DNA from: Taibaiella helva | Lineage (GTDB): Bacteria > Bacteroidota > Bacteroidia > Chitinophagales > Chitinophagaceae | Reading direction: 5' to 3' | Length of the DNA stretch: 64,000 bases | Assembly: GCF_003545695.1 (NCBI RefSeq) | Contig: NZ_QUZZ01000007.1 | Location: 124,001-188,000, forward strand | In this document: in pieces, positions 9,205 through 18,585 of the stretch | How the letters are laid out: each line of letters begins with the position of its first letter | Position numbering within the stretch: position 1 is the stretch's first letter | Program-made: the position numbers and the translations under genes | Notes under the pieces: model-generated | What the model was told of the DNA's origin: nothing | The model's database searches: none | Seen by the model: only the letters and a program-made list of their open reading frames with translations

Positions 9205-11559
9205 ATGCGCGCAATACTGATCACTTTATGTTTCCTCTTTACAGGCATTACCTGGGCTTCAGCGCAGAAGAAAGTGTCGCTGAGCGGCTATATAAAGGAT
9301 GCTTTATCGGGAGAGAACCTGATCGGCGCTGCCGTCTATATTAAAGAGACCCAGACCGGTGTTACCGCCAATGCCTACGGCTTTTATTCTATCAGCATCC
9401 CAGCGGGCAGCTATTCGATATCGGTAACCTACATGGGTTATGATACCCGGACGCAAACGATAAACCTTATCGAGAACAAGACGCTGAATATAGAGCTGCA
9501 GCCCGGGGGAAAAGAAATTGCCGAAGTTGTGGTCAGCGATGAAAGAAAAGATGAGCATGTCCGGGGTACCCAGATGGGCACTATCAGCCTCAGCACCGAG
9601 CAGATCAAAAAGCTGCCGGTGATCTTTGGCGAATCTGACATCCTGAAAGCGATCCAGCTGCTGCCCGGCGTGCAATCGGCAGGAGAGGGCAATTCCGGCT
9701 TTTATGTGCGGGGCGGTGGTCCCGATCAGAACCTGGTGCTGCTCGACGATGCAGTGGTCTACAATACAGGTCACCTGTTCGGGTTCTTTTCCATCTTCAA
9801 CTCCGATGCCATCAGGAATACAACACTGATCAAGGGCGGTATGCCCGCCAACTACGGCGGGCGGCTGTCGTCGGTGCTGGATGTATCGATGAAGGATGGC
9901 AATATGAAGGAATACCATGCCGAGGGCGGACTGGGCCTCATTGCTTCCAGGCTTACACTCGAAGGGCCTATCGTCAAGGATAAAGGATCTTTTATGCTGT
10001 CGGGCCGCAGGACTTATGTGGACCTGATAGCACAGCCTTTCCTGAAAGGTGAGACCAAAGGCTCGGGCTATTACTTTTACGACCTCAACCTGAAAGCCAA
10101 TTATATCCTGGGTACCCGTGACCGGCTCTACCTCAGCGGCTATTTCGGCAGAGATGTGTTTCGCTTCAACAGCAGCGAAGGCACCTTCAAAGCGCATATT
10201 CCCTGGGGCAATGCTACCGGTACCTTGCGGTGGAACCACCAGTTCAACGATAAGCTCTTTGTCAATACGACATTGGTATATAACGATTACCAATTCGAGT
10301 TCAACGGCTCGCAGAACGACTTCGACGTGCGCTTCCATTCCGGTATCCGTGACTGGAATGGTAAGATAGATTTTGACTACTACACTGCTTTCAACCATCA
10401 CTTCAAGTTCGGGCTGAACTATACTTATCACCGGTTTACGCCTAACCAGGTATCGGGGCGGAGCGGAGAGACCGAATTCTCACCCGACAATGCGCTGAAG
10501 AAATATGCGCATGAAGCGGGGATTTACCTGCTCGATGAATTTGACCCGGCCCCATGGCTTAAGGTGAACGCCGGTATCCGCTATTCCTACTTCGGGCAGG
10601 TGGGGCCCTATACCGCTTATGATCTCGACGATAATGGTAACCATCTCGACAGCACCAGCTATGCTCCCGGCAAGCTGATAAAAGGGTATGGGGGCTGGGA
10701 GCCCCGGCTGAACCTGCGCTTTGCCATCAATCCTCTTACCTCCGTTAAAGCCAGCGTCAGCCGCAGCTTTCAGTACATCCACCTGGTATCGAACAACGGC
10801 ACCACCTTGCCTACCGATATCTGGGTGCCCAGCACGGCTATCGTGCAGCCCCAGAAATCCTGGCAATACTCTCTGGGCATCTTCCGCAACTTTTTCGACA
10901 ACGCCCTGGAAACCTCTATAGAGGTTTATTACAAGGATATGCAGAACCAGATCGAATACCGCTCAGGATATACACCTACTTCCTTCCGCGATCCGGAGCT
11001 GGACTTCGTATTCGGAAAGGGCAGGGCTTACGGGGCCGAGCTCTTTATCAACAAGACGAAAGGAAAGTTTACGGGCTGGATCGGCTACACTTTGTCCTGG
11101 ACCAACCGGGTTTTTCCTGATCTGAACGATGGAGAGCGTTTCCCTGCCAAGTATGACCGGAGGCACGACCTGTCGCTGGTGGGCAGCTATGAGTTCAATA
11201 AGCGCTGGACGCTCTCCGGCGTCTTTGTCTTTGGTAGCGGCAATGCGATCACCCTGCCTACCGGTTACTATTTTATAGGACAGTCGCTGATCCAGGACTA
11301 CAGCAAGCTAAACCAATACCGCATCTTCCCGTATCATCGCCTCGACCTCTCCGTGATCTATACCCCCAAAGGCGATAAGCCGGCCAAACGATGGAAAGGA
11401 AGCTGGGCCTTCTCCATCTATAACGTGTACAACCGCTTCAATCCTTACATTCTTTATGTTTCGACCAACGGCAACCTCATCAATGGCGCCAGCGTTAAGG
11501 TAAAACAGGTTTCCATCTTCCCCATTATTCCCAGCATTACTTACAATTTTAAATTCTGA
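9205..11559 (+). CDS. TonB-dependent receptor with carboxypeptidase-like N-terminal domain
   Basis: A 784-residue outer-membrane receptor. The signal peptide is residues 1-20 (MRAILITLCFLFTGITWASA). A carboxypeptidase-regulatory-like domain occupies about residues 22-105 (LSGYIKDALSGENLIGAAV onward). The plug domain is at about 120-230, with the typical GNSGFYVRGGGPDQNLVLLD. The remaining part is a 22-strand-type barrel ending ITYNFKF, with a terminal aromatic as BAM substrates require. It imports a substrate using TonB energy. No SusD-like partner or glycan enzyme is adjacent, so it is not obviously part of a polysaccharide utilisation locus and the substrate cannot be named. It is divergent from the penicillin-acylase-like gene, with 176 bases between them. 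Confidence 0.93.
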   Translation: MRAILITLCFLFTGITWASAQKKVSLSGYIKDALSGENLIGAAVYIKETQTGVTANAYGFYSISIPAGSYSISVTYMGYDTRTQTINLIENKTLNIELQPGGKEIAEVVVSDERKDEHVRGTQMGTISLSTEQIKKLPVIFGESDILKAIQLLPGVQSAGEGNSGFYVRGGGPDQNLVLLDDAVVYNTGHLFGFFSIFNSDAIRNTTLIKGGMPANYGGRLSSVLDVSMKDGNMKEYHAEGGLGLIASRLTLEGPIVKDKGSFMLSGRRTYVDLIAQPFLKGETKGSGYYFYDLNLKANYILGTRDRLYLSGYFGRDVFRFNSSEGTFKAHIPWGNATGTLRWNHQFNDKLFVNTTLVYNDYQFEFNGSQNDFDVRFHSGIRDWNGKIDFDYYTAFNHHFKFGLNYTYHRFTPNQVSGRSGETEFSPDNALKKYAHEAGIYLLDEFDPAPWLKVNAGIRYSYFGQVGPYTAYDLDDNGNHLDSTSYAPGKLIKGYGGWEPRLNLRFAINPLTSVKASVSRSFQYIHLVSNNGTTLPTDIWVPSTAIVQPQKSWQYSLGIFRNFFDNALETSIEVYYKDMQNQIEYRSGYTPTSFRDPELDFVFGKGRAYGAELFINKTKGKFTGWIGYTLSWTNRVFPDLNDGERFPAKYDRRHDLSLVGSYEFNKRWTLSGVFVFGSGNAITLPTGYYFIGQSLIQDYSKLNQYRIFPYHRLDLSVIYTPKGDKPAKRWKGSWAFSIYNVYNRFNPYILYVSTNGNLINGASVKVKQVSIFPIIPSITYNFKF

Positions 11560-12122
11560 GCAATGCGTAAACCTTTACCGGAAAGGAATTCCGGCGGCAA
11601 CCATTTGTTCCGCTGCTTTCGGAGCCGGTTACCCGCTTTCGTCAGCTTTCCATTCATAAATCAGGCAGGTGTAAAGAAATATTAAGCGTCTTTTCCAGTA
11701 ATGTGCTTGTTTCCAATTGCTTTTGTAGTACCCCACCAATGTACCTCCTGTAAAATGGGCTTGCAGCATGCCGCTATATTGATTAATCTTGTCCTTTGGT
11801 AGCGGTTCTCCCATAAGTTAGAAATCCTGTTAACTTTTCTTTAGGTAATAAAAATAGTACAGGTAAAAAGCAACTCCTTTAAACCGGGGATTGTTGTGCT
11901 TCACGTATACCCTATGCATTGAAAAACATACCATGGAGGAGGAAATCTATAACAAAGCAGATCACCGAGCTGCTGCGAAAAAAGAAAATACTGATCGAAA
12001 AGCTGAATGAGCTGCTGCGCCATGTGAACGACCATCGTCAGCCTCAGCCGGGCAATAATGGTAAACCCGACCACCCGGAGGACAATCGAAAAGGCGGCAG
12101 CAGGGAATAGCCTTCTTCCTGT
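11560..12122. other. Gene-poor region after the TonB-dependent receptor
   Basis: About 560 bases without a convincing gene. A 61-codon frame on the minus strand (11629-11814) and a 63-codon frame on the plus strand (11919-12110, TTG start, very Lys/Arg rich) are both open, but neither has a recognisable motif. A purine-rich ggaggaggaa at 11936-11945 looks like a ribosome site but leads only into a 25-codon frame. The area is AT-rich around 11830-11880 and may hold regulatory sequence. Confidence 0.4.
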
Positions 12123-12362
12123 TTAGCCCGGCTCGCCTTCCAGCTCCAGGAGCTGGTATATTTTGCGCACATCATCCATCAGACCGCGGTCGTCGGCATA
12201 GGCCCACAGGTGATCATTACCTTTATCAAAGCAGAAGCGGATATACCCGTAATTGTTGTCTGTAGCCTGCATATAGGTAAAGGAGCTGATCTTTGCCAGG
12301 TTAATAACTTCCCTGAGTTTCCCGTTGAAGATCATAGGGCGGGGTGCAATGAATTTTGGCAT
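12123..12362 (-). CDS. Small hypothetical protein
   Basis: A 79-residue soluble protein starting MPKFIAPRPMIFNGK at the ATG at 12362; the frame runs further upstream but through low-quality sequence. It has a mixed alpha/beta pattern (YIRFCFDKGNDHLWAYADD) and ends in an acidic helix. There is no signal peptide or metal motif, and I do not recognise the family. It is transcribed away from the L,D-transpeptidase gene, whose promoter region it abuts. Confidence 0.55.
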   Translation of the reverse strand: MPKFIAPRPMIFNGKLREVINLAKISSFTYMQATDNNYGYIRFCFDKGNDHLWAYADDRGLMDDVRKIYQLLELEGEPG

Positions 12363-12598
12363 TATTATTGCGGTGATTTTGCTGTAAAAGGAAATACGCC
12401 TCAGACGCGGCCGGAAGCTAAAACAACATTTTTTCCCTTTGCCCGCGTCAAGGAACAACAAAGCTAAAGCCAATCGATCATTTTTAGGGAAAAGCCGGTC
12501 ATTTTCCGGGAAAAATCCCCCTTTTTTAAACGAGTGTATTGAATGTTCGAAAATGGCTGGATATTTGTCTCCGGATCAACCGTATTGCCCCCACTCCT

Positions 12599-14266
12599 AT
12601 GAAAGTTCGAAGTTGTAAACCCCTGTCCCGGATTCTTTCCGTATTGTTCCTTTCTGCGCTTTTATTTTCCTGCTCTTCTTCTGAAAATGGCGATCACGGC
12701 GGTATCGGCAGTCTTTTTTCTTCAGATTTCGTCGATAAGGAAGCCTTTGCCCGGCAGCTGAGCGCCGGCCTGACACCCTTGCCGTCTGATGATTCCGCCT
12801 TTCATGCCCGGTTGCTGAAGGAAAATGAGCTCAACGTCAGCTATGCCTACCACCTGGGTAAGAACGAGCCGCTTTGGTTCAATGAGCAAGGCCTGAAGAA
12901 AGGTGCCGAAGAATTGTCCCGGCAACTGAACCAGCTGTGGGACGAAGGACTGGAGCCCGGTAATTATAAGGTTGGCTATATCGAACAGGCATTGACATGG
13001 CTAAAAAATAAAAAGGAAGGCTCTTTTCCCGTGGACAGCATTGTGGCCTGGGATAAAGCCTTTACCACTGCCTGGCTGCAGGCCGCCAGGGATCTGCTGC
13101 TCGGCGGCAAAGAGATCCATCGCGGCGACTCACTATGGTATGCCCGTAACGATACTGCTTTTAACGGCGCAGCTTACCTGGCGCGTGCGCTGAAGAGCAG
13201 CGATGAATTCCCCACGCTGGATAGTTTCCGTCCGGACATCAATGAATACCTGCAAATGAAAAAGGCTGTAGTGCAATGGTCCCGGCTGAAAGAAGACAGT
13301 ACATACCTGGCTGCCAAAAAGAGCCTTGCTTTCGGCACGCCGGATAGTAACCTGGCCCAGGTGCTGGATAAGGAGCTGGCTGGCATAACCTTCCCCGGTA
13401 ACGATACCTTAAATGAGACCGGCCGCCGCCTGGCCGCTTACCAATATTACCGCCAGCTGCGGATCACCGGTAAGCTGGACAGCGCCACCTATTCCAGCCT
13501 GAAGCGCAGTCCCGACGACTATATCCACAACCTGCAGCTCAATATGGACCGCCTGCGCTCCCTGCCGCGCCAGGCCGGCGCTGAGCATGTATGGGTTAAT
13601 ATTCCCTTGATGGAAGTGAACTATTACCGCGACAACGAGGTGAAGTTCCATAGCAGGGTAGTGGTAGGCAAGCGCGCCCGGCAGACACCAACGCTCTGGG
13701 CGCCTATGGCCAACGTGGTCTTCAACCCGCCCTGGGGAGTACCGCCTACCATCCTGCGTAACGATGTAGGCCCCGGTGTGGGCCGCTCGGGAGCAGGTTA
13801 CCTGGCCCGCAAAGGCCTGCGGGCTTATGATGCCCAGGGTCGTGATGTTACCGCTTCTGTAAACGGATCGAATTACCGCCGCTTTTCTTACCGCCAGCCT
13901 CCGGGTGCGCACAACTCTCTCGGCGAGGTCAAATTCAACCTGCCCAACAAATGGGATATCTACCTGCACGACACGCCGCACCGCGAAAATTTCAGCTCCA
14001 GGATGAGGGCGCTCAGCTCCGGCTGTGTGCGCGTACAGAACCCTAAACTATTGGCAGAAGCGATATTGGAAGACCGCAGGTTTACACCGGAGAAGATAGA
14101 TTCTATTATCCAGACCCGGCGCACGCGCTTTGAGCAGTTAAAACGGAACCTGCCGGTATACATTGTTTACCTCACCGTTGCTTCCGACAGCACGGGGAAC
14201 CAGTTGCGTTATCTTGAAGACGTTTATGGCCGCGATGCCCGGATGAAGAAAGTTTACGGATATTAA
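12599..14266 (+). CDS. L,D-transpeptidase lipoprotein (YcbB/LdtD-like)
   Basis: A 555-residue peptidoglycan cross-linking enzyme of the YkuD/L,D-transpeptidase family, long scaffolded type. The ATG at 12599 gives a lipoprotein signal (LSVLFLSALLFSC); the upstream in-frame ATG at 12539 would bury the signal. An N-terminal scaffold domain occupies about residues 30-300, where FNEQGLKKGAEELSRQL resembles the start of YcbB. The YkuD catalytic domain is at about 330-520. The active-site motif is HDTPHRENFSSRMRALSSGC, with Cys476 followed by VRVQNP. The conserved NPPWGVPPTI segment precedes the domain's substrate lid. It makes 3-3 cross-links or attaches proteins in the periplasm. A strong terminator follows, so it is probably monocistronic. 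Confidence 0.9.
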   Translation: MKVRSCKPLSRILSVLFLSALLFSCSSSENGDHGGIGSLFSSDFVDKEAFARQLSAGLTPLPSDDSAFHARLLKENELNVSYAYHLGKNEPLWFNEQGLKKGAEELSRQLNQLWDEGLEPGNYKVGYIEQALTWLKNKKEGSFPVDSIVAWDKAFTTAWLQAARDLLLGGKEIHRGDSLWYARNDTAFNGAAYLARALKSSDEFPTLDSFRPDINEYLQMKKAVVQWSRLKEDSTYLAAKKSLAFGTPDSNLAQVLDKELAGITFPGNDTLNETGRRLAAYQYYRQLRITGKLDSATYSSLKRSPDDYIHNLQLNMDRLRSLPRQAGAEHVWVNIPLMEVNYYRDNEVKFHSRVVVGKRARQTPTLWAPMANVVFNPPWGVPPTILRNDVGPGVGRSGAGYLARKGLRAYDAQGRDVTASVNGSNYRRFSYRQPPGAHNSLGEVKFNLPNKWDIYLHDTPHRENFSSRMRALSSGCVRVQNPKLLAEAILEDRRFTPEKIDSIIQTRRTRFEQLKRNLPVYIVYLTVASDSTGNQLRYLEDVYGRDARMKKVYGY

Positions 14267-14285
14267 TTGTTTCTCCGAATACAGT

Positions 14286-14325
14286 AACACAACGGCCACC
14301 CGGATGCATGGGTGGCCGTTGTGTT
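14286..14325 (+). terminator. Rho-independent terminator of the L,D-transpeptidase gene
   Basis: A 16-bp perfect inverted repeat (14286-14301 against 14310-14325) has an 8-base loop and begins 20 bases after the stop codon. Only two T residues follow directly, but the stem is very stable. Confidence 0.75.
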
Positions 14326-14326
14326 G

Positions 14327-14480
14327 ATGCCGGTCGGGACGTGCAACGGCCTGAACGGCGGCTGGATATGTATCTTCCTACGTAATGCTGGTTTTGCTCC
14401 TACGGAGCAATTTATGTTTGTTCGTACTGGCGCTACAAACGTTTGGCTCCGTAGGAGCCCTATAGCGCGTATAAGTATAG
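14327..14480 (+). repeat. Dispersed intergenic repeat, copy A
   Basis: This stretch aligns over its whole length with the reverse complement of 19105-19262. Shared blocks are the head (14329-14359, ggtcggga and cctgaacggcg), ctggttttgctccta around 14387-14402, caaacgtt around 14437-14444, and tatagcg before the end. It contains two short palindromes, ttgctcc-tac-ggagcaa at 14394-14410 and ggctcc-gta-ggagcc at 14445-14459, as in REP/BIME-like elements. It lies directly after a terminator and has no coding potential. Confidence 0.75.
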
Positions 14481-14873
14481 GATCATCTGCAAATCACCTT
14501 CCTGTCCTATAGGATCGGGAAGGCCTGAGCATAAGCGGTACTGGTTTGGGCTGTGTTACCTTGCTGTTTCGTAATGATTGAAGTGCTCATAACAACATTC
14601 CGCACACTTCCTGTAATTCCCCCAATTTTTCCGCTTGATCCCTTACTCTTTTATACTGATTGGTTTAAATGTGAAAGAGAATATCAAGGTTCGTTAAAAC
14701 GCCTTGAATTAGAATACTGTCATTATGATTGAACCAGGTAGGAAACAATCTGTAGCCAACTTTGTTATTTTCAAAGCTTGCAGTAAGGAACTGCCATCGA
14801 CATGAGTAAGAATGTAGAAACTATCATTAACCTGTACGAAGGTTTGGGGAATACCGGAAGTATATAGGATCGG
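14481..14873. other. Non-coding stretch between repeat A and the LytTR operon end
   Basis: About 390 AT-richer bases. I see no open frame with support, no clear hairpin terminator for the minus-strand operon ending at 14874, and no further repeat copy. Confidence 0.4.
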
Positions 14874-15653
14874 TTATGTCGTCGATACCACAGCCAGCAG
14901 GGCATCGCGGAAGCTGTTGCCCAGTGGAATTTCCGCCTTGTCCATGTCCAGGTGGATAATATTGCCTTCGATGGCCTTGATCGCATTCAGCGCAATGATA
15001 TATGACTTGTGTACCCGCATAAAACGGTTGGAAGGCAATTGCTCTTCCATTGCCTTCATGGTATGGTGCGTCACGATGGTCTGCGTCGTGGTGTGGATCT
15101 TCAGGTAGTCTTTCATGCCTTCGATATAGCGGATATCAGCATAGTTCACCTTGATCAGCTTGCCATCGGCTTTGATGAAGAAATAATTCTTTTCCTGGGT
15201 ATTGACCTGCACCGGGCTGTGGGGCTGGCCCAGGGGCAAACTAGTGTCTTCCGGTATCGGCGGTATTGTTTTGCCGTTATGGCTCAGCTGGGCCGCTGCT
15301 TTTTTTACCGCCTTCAGAAAGCGGTCGAAGGGAACAGGCTTCAGCAGATAGTCAACCACATCGAGCTCGTAGCCTTCAAGCGCATATTCGGTATAGGCTG
15401 TCGTCAGGATCACAGCCGGCGGGTCTTTCAGCGAACGCAGGAAATTGAGCCCGCTTACCACAGGCATATTGATGTCGAGAAAAATAAGATCGATCGTATT
15501 CTTATGCAGGGCTTCGAAAGCTTCCATGGCATTGCTGCTCTGCTGCACCAGGTTGAGCGAAGGAATCCTGGCGATGTGGGCCGCCAGCACCTCCTGCGCC
15601 AGTGGCTCATCATCTACGATGAGGCAATTGAGTTTCGGAAGATCGGTATACAT
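14874..15653 (-). CDS. LytTR family response regulator
   Basis: A 259-residue DNA-binding response regulator of the LytR/AlgR type. The receiver domain is at about residues 8-125, with acidic pocket DDEP at residues 14-17, phospho-acceptor Asp60 in FLDINMP and conserved Lys105 in YLLKPVPF. The LytTR DNA-binding domain is at about 155-255, with the family hallmarks IRYIEGMKDYLKIHT, PSNRFMRVHKSYIIAL and IPLGNSFRD. It is the last gene of a three-gene operon and its start overlaps the end of the upstream gene by 40 bases, indicating translational coupling. It is presumably phosphorylated by the LytS-type kinase encoded at 16709-17965. Targets are not evident. Confidence 0.95.
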   Translation of the reverse strand: MYTDLPKLNCLIVDDEPLAQEVLAAHIARIPSLNLVQQSSNAMEAFEALHKNTIDLIFLDINMPVVSGLNFLRSLKDPPAVILTTAYTEYALEGYELDVVDYLLKPVPFDRFLKAVKKAAAQLSHNGKTIPPIPEDTSLPLGQPHSPVQVNTQEKNYFFIKADGKLIKVNYADIRYIEGMKDYLKIHTTTQTIVTHHTMKAMEEQLPSNRFMRVHKSYIIALNAIKAIEGNIIHLDMDKAEIPLGNSFRDALLAVVSTT

Positions 15654-16705
15654 GTACGAAGGCTGAAAGTATTTTGTTCTTTCTCAACCGTAAAGTTAAG
15701 TCCTGAATACAACAAACGTTGCAAATCCTCGTGAATTCTTTGCGTTTCGGCAGTCACCTGGTCTTCTCCGTCAGTGCTGAGCTCTACGGCGACCTGTATC
15801 TCTTTTTCTTCCAGCAGCAGGTACATCAGCAGCGACCAGCTGCCTCCCGGCCGGAAGGTAGACAGCAGAGGTTCGGCAATATTGATCAATGACAGCGGTA
15901 CAATACGGGCATTGGTGATATCGCCTTCTGTTTCAAGACTACAGGTATTCTCCTGTCCCGGCAGTACATTGTGCAGCCGCATCAGATTGCTTAGCTGTGC
16001 CAGCTCCTCTTCCAGGGTCACCAGCCGCTCCTTGCTACGGTACAGGCGATAACGCAGCACATCGGAAAAGCCGACTACAGATTCGGGCGCATGCTCATCC
16101 TGCTGCTCGGTCAGTCCGATGATGCCGTCGAGCGAGCGTACCATAAAGGTAGGGTTCATGCGGGTTTTCAGCAGGTGCAGCTCTGTAGCCAGCTTCTGGT
16201 CCTGGTTAACCGCTGTTTCCTTATGGGTAGAGATGCCTTCGAGCAGCTCCATAAAATACAGCAGGCAGGCAAAGCCGATAAAGCCGTTGATAAAGCTGAA
16301 ATAGCTACGGGAGAGCGAAACAACAGGATGGTGCGTATCGTAGATCGTGCTGAGCGCCGGAAGACGGGGATGCGCCCAGGTTTTCAGTACCAGGTCCAGC
16401 AGCGGGAAGGTTGCGGCCATCAGCAGCAGGATGGTCCAGAACCGGCGGTAACGGTTCAGCTTAAAGCAGTAGGGAATGAGGTAGAGACAGTAAATGTAGA
16501 AGAAGATAAGAAAAGGTGTTGTCAGCGCGATTACCAGCAATGCTTTTGCGAGGGTTATTTGCGACAGGCTTTCGATCATTTCGATCATATTGGCAAACCA
16601 GAAGATGAGGATGAACAGCACATGGATCAGCCAACGGCCGCGCCGGAAATAGATGCCCCGGTTTTTCCGGATCAGCTCCCTTTCAATATAGTTATGAATG
16701 CTCAT
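15614..16705 (-). CDS. Degenerate LytS-type sensor, probable pseudokinase
   Basis: A 363-residue membrane protein related to LytS/YehU sensor kinases. Four hydrophobic segments lie at about residues 27-45, 55-80, 91-108 and 137-155. The His-kinase motif that normally reads INPHFLFNTLN is here MNPTFMVRSLD at residues 183-193, so the phospho-accepting histidine is replaced by Thr186. The N-box of the ATPase domain (usually PxxLVEN-KHG) is replaced by PLSLINIAEPLLSTFRPGG, and the glycine-rich boxes are not visible. I infer that it neither binds ATP normally nor autophosphorylates. It lies 3 bases after the intact kinase and overlaps the regulator gene, so a conserved regulatory role is more likely than a decaying gene. 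No stop or frameshift is present. Confidence 0.85.
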   Translation of the reverse strand: MSIHNYIERELIRKNRGIYFRRGRWLIHVLFILIFWFANMIEMIESLSQITLAKALLVIALTTPFLIFFYIYCLYLIPYCFKLNRYRRFWTILLLMAATFPLLDLVLKTWAHPRLPALSTIYDTHHPVVSLSRSYFSFINGFIGFACLLYFMELLEGISTHKETAVNQDQKLATELHLLKTRMNPTFMVRSLDGIIGLTEQQDEHAPESVVGFSDVLRYRLYRSKERLVTLEEELAQLSNLMRLHNVLPGQENTCSLETEGDITNARIVPLSLINIAEPLLSTFRPGGSWSLLMYLLLEEKEIQVAVELSTDGEDQVTAETQRIHEDLQRLLYSGLNFTVEKEQNTFSLRTCIPIFRNSIASS

Positions 16706-16708
16706 GCG

Positions 16709-17965
16709 TCAGAGTTCCAGGTTGAGGTAAACACTATAGTCCTTGGGCGACTCGCTCAGGCGCAGCTTATGCCGGTCGGGATAAAGAATATCGAGCCGGC
16801 GCCGTACGTTGCGGATACCGATACCGCTATGCTCTTTGATCGCACGGCTTTGATCCTGCTGGCCCGCCGGAGGCTTGCTGTTGATCATTTCCAGCGACAG
16901 GGTATTGTCCATGATCAGCAGCTTAATGTGCACGAAAGCATGGCTGATCCCTGCTTTGACGCCATGCTTGAAGGCATTTTCGATAAAGTTGACCAGGAGC
17001 AGGGGCGCAATCTCTTTGTCCCCGGGATCACCCGTTATCATAAACTGTATATCCACCTGCTCCTGCTTGTTCCGTACTTTTTCGAGGTTGATATAATTTT
17101 TCAGAAAAGCGATCTCGCCGCTTAGCGAGACAGCATCTTTCTTGCATTCTTCCAGCATATAGATCATCAGCTCCTTCAGCTGGCGCGTAATGAGTGTGGC
17201 GTCGTCCGAATGGCTGAGGGTAAGCGAATAGATATTGTTGAGCGTGTTGAACAGGAAGTGCGGGTTGATCTGTGTTTTCAGGAAGTCTGTTTCTGCCTTT
17301 AGCTTGTCCGACAGGACTTCGCGGTAGCGGTTGAGTCCCTTTTGCTGGTCATAGAGATCCATAAAATAATAAAGGGAGAAAAAGAACATGGCGGTGACGC
17401 CTGAGATCGTAGCAAAGCCGAAAATGGTCAGGATCATGCCGCTGTCCTTTATTTCCCGGCTGGCTTTGTTCAATCCGTAGTTGAGACCGACATAAGCGCC
17501 GGCAGCGGCAACAATGAAAAACCAGAGCAGGAGGTTAAGGATAAGCCCGATCCAGATATACCGCCGCTGCTTTTTGTACCGGGCATAAGGAATTACGTAC
17601 AGCAGGAAAAAGTACACCATAACGGACCCCAGCAGGGAGCCGATGACGGCCACCAGCAAGCCCGGAGGATCCTGTGCGTCCTGGTTGCCGATCCTAATGG
17701 TAACACTGCTGTTATTGGCCTGACTCGCATGGAACCCGAGACTGAAATCCTCAAACACGTTGAAGCAGAGGTACCAGAGTGAAATGAGCCAGGCGGCAAC
17801 GTGAAACAGGTACCGCTTGTTACCGAAGATCGTTTCCCGCTGCAGGCGCAGCTCTGCCTTGAGCTTTTTATTGATGTCGAATAAAGCCAAAATGAAAAGA
17901 TATAGGATGACAGGGGTGAATGCGGTATCCAAAACTACGCTGCCGGCAGCTATTTGCTCCGGCAA
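16709..17965 (-). CDS. LytS/YehU-type sensor histidine kinase
   Basis: A membrane histidine kinase of about 418 residues. Hydrophobic segments lie at about residues 17-29, 52-70, 103-127, 138-160 and 177-203. The His_kinase motif TQINPHFLFNTLNNIYSL carries the phospho-acceptor His236. The ATPase domain has an intact N-box (LLVNFIENAFKHGV) and a G-box (GIGIRNVRRRLDILYP). It is the first gene of the operon and the likely phosphodonor for the LytTR regulator. The start is uncertain: the longest frame begins with TTG at 17965 and there is no ATG before residue 177, so a TTG or GTG start within the first 26 codons is required. Confidence 0.93.
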   Translation of the reverse strand: MPEQIAAGSVVLDTAFTPVILYLFILALFDINKKLKAELRLQRETIFGNKRYLFHVAAWLISLWYLCFNVFEDFSLGFHASQANNSSVTIRIGNQDAQDPPGLLVAVIGSLLGSVMVYFFLLYVIPYARYKKQRRYIWIGLILNLLLWFFIVAAAGAYVGLNYGLNKASREIKDSGMILTIFGFATISGVTAMFFFSLYYFMDLYDQQKGLNRYREVLSDKLKAETDFLKTQINPHFLFNTLNNIYSLTLSHSDDATLITRQLKELMIYMLEECKKDAVSLSGEIAFLKNYINLEKVRNKQEQVDIQFMITGDPGDKEIAPLLLVNFIENAFKHGVKAGISHAFVHIKLLIMDNTLSLEMINSKPPAGQQDQSRAIKEHSGIGIRNVRRRLDILYPDRHKLRLSESPKDYSVYLNLEL

Positions 17966-18217
17966 TTCGCCCCTTATTGGTTAATTTTCGACAAACATCG
18001 CCTTTCTTTCGACAAAACGAAAATTCTTTCACGGCGCGGCTTTGTCGAAAAATTACCGGCGCACGTCTAATTTGTCTGTTCCGGCGCAGCATACCGCAGT
18101 ATGTTTGCATAACAATCACAACAAATAAACGATACCGCCCCTTTTTACCCTAAGCACAGATCGGATGGCCACTGCCCCTATAACCTTATTACCATGCTTA
18201 CCCTAAGAATAGGAAAA

Positions 18218-18559
18218 ATGAAAAATTTTCGCAACACCATCTTTTTCGCCCTGCTGCTGCTGACCGCCTTCGTGATGACGAATTGCAGCAAAGCCAACGC
18301 TGCATCATCTGTGCGGCCGGCGGCTACCACTGCACCCTTGCTGGTATACGATCGGGTATTGAACCCAACGATCGGCATTGCGGCCGATCCCGGTGCCATC
18401 GGCAGCAGCTATAGCATTGTCGATGGCCGCGGGCGCGTGGTGCTCACCGGCACCATCCGGTCGGGGAAAACCTTCCGTATTCCCACCGGAAAGCTGGGTA
18501 ACGGCGCCTATCGCTTCCGTATAGGCGACCATGTGATGCAGGAATTCGTGATCCGTTAA
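18218..18559 (+). CDS. Small lipoprotein with a sorting-tail-like C-terminus
   Basis: A 113-residue protein. The ATG at 18218 gives a lipoprotein signal (NTIFFALLLLTAFVMTNC, lipobox Cys near residue 20). After a short linker, the remaining 75 residues match the pattern of a T9SS type A sorting domain: YSIVDGRGRVVLTGTI, then a Lys-rich turn, LGNGAYRFRIGD and a final EFVIR. An ordinary sorting domain is appended to a large cargo; here it makes up nearly the whole protein and is preceded by a lipobox. Function unknown. A short hypothetical gene follows 26 bases later. Confidence 0.7.
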   Translation: MKNFRNTIFFALLLLTAFVMTNCSKANAASSVRPAATTAPLLVYDRVLNPTIGIAADPGAIGSSYSIVDGRGRVVLTGTIRSGKTFRIPTGKLGNGAYRFRIGDHVMQEFVIR

Positions 18560-18585
18560 CCTGCGCTGATTCTAAAAAAGCCATT

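Noticed and set aside
9304-10431. 375-codon open frame on the minus strand
   Set aside because: Antisense shadow of the TonB-dependent receptor gene; no domain signature.
11629-11814. 61-codon minus-strand frame after the TonB-dependent receptor gene
   Set aside because: No signal, domain or codon pattern; its length is expected by chance.
11919-12110. 63-codon Lys/Arg-rich frame
   Set aside because: TTG start, no motif, and surrounded by non-coding sequence. A small protein is possible but unsupported.
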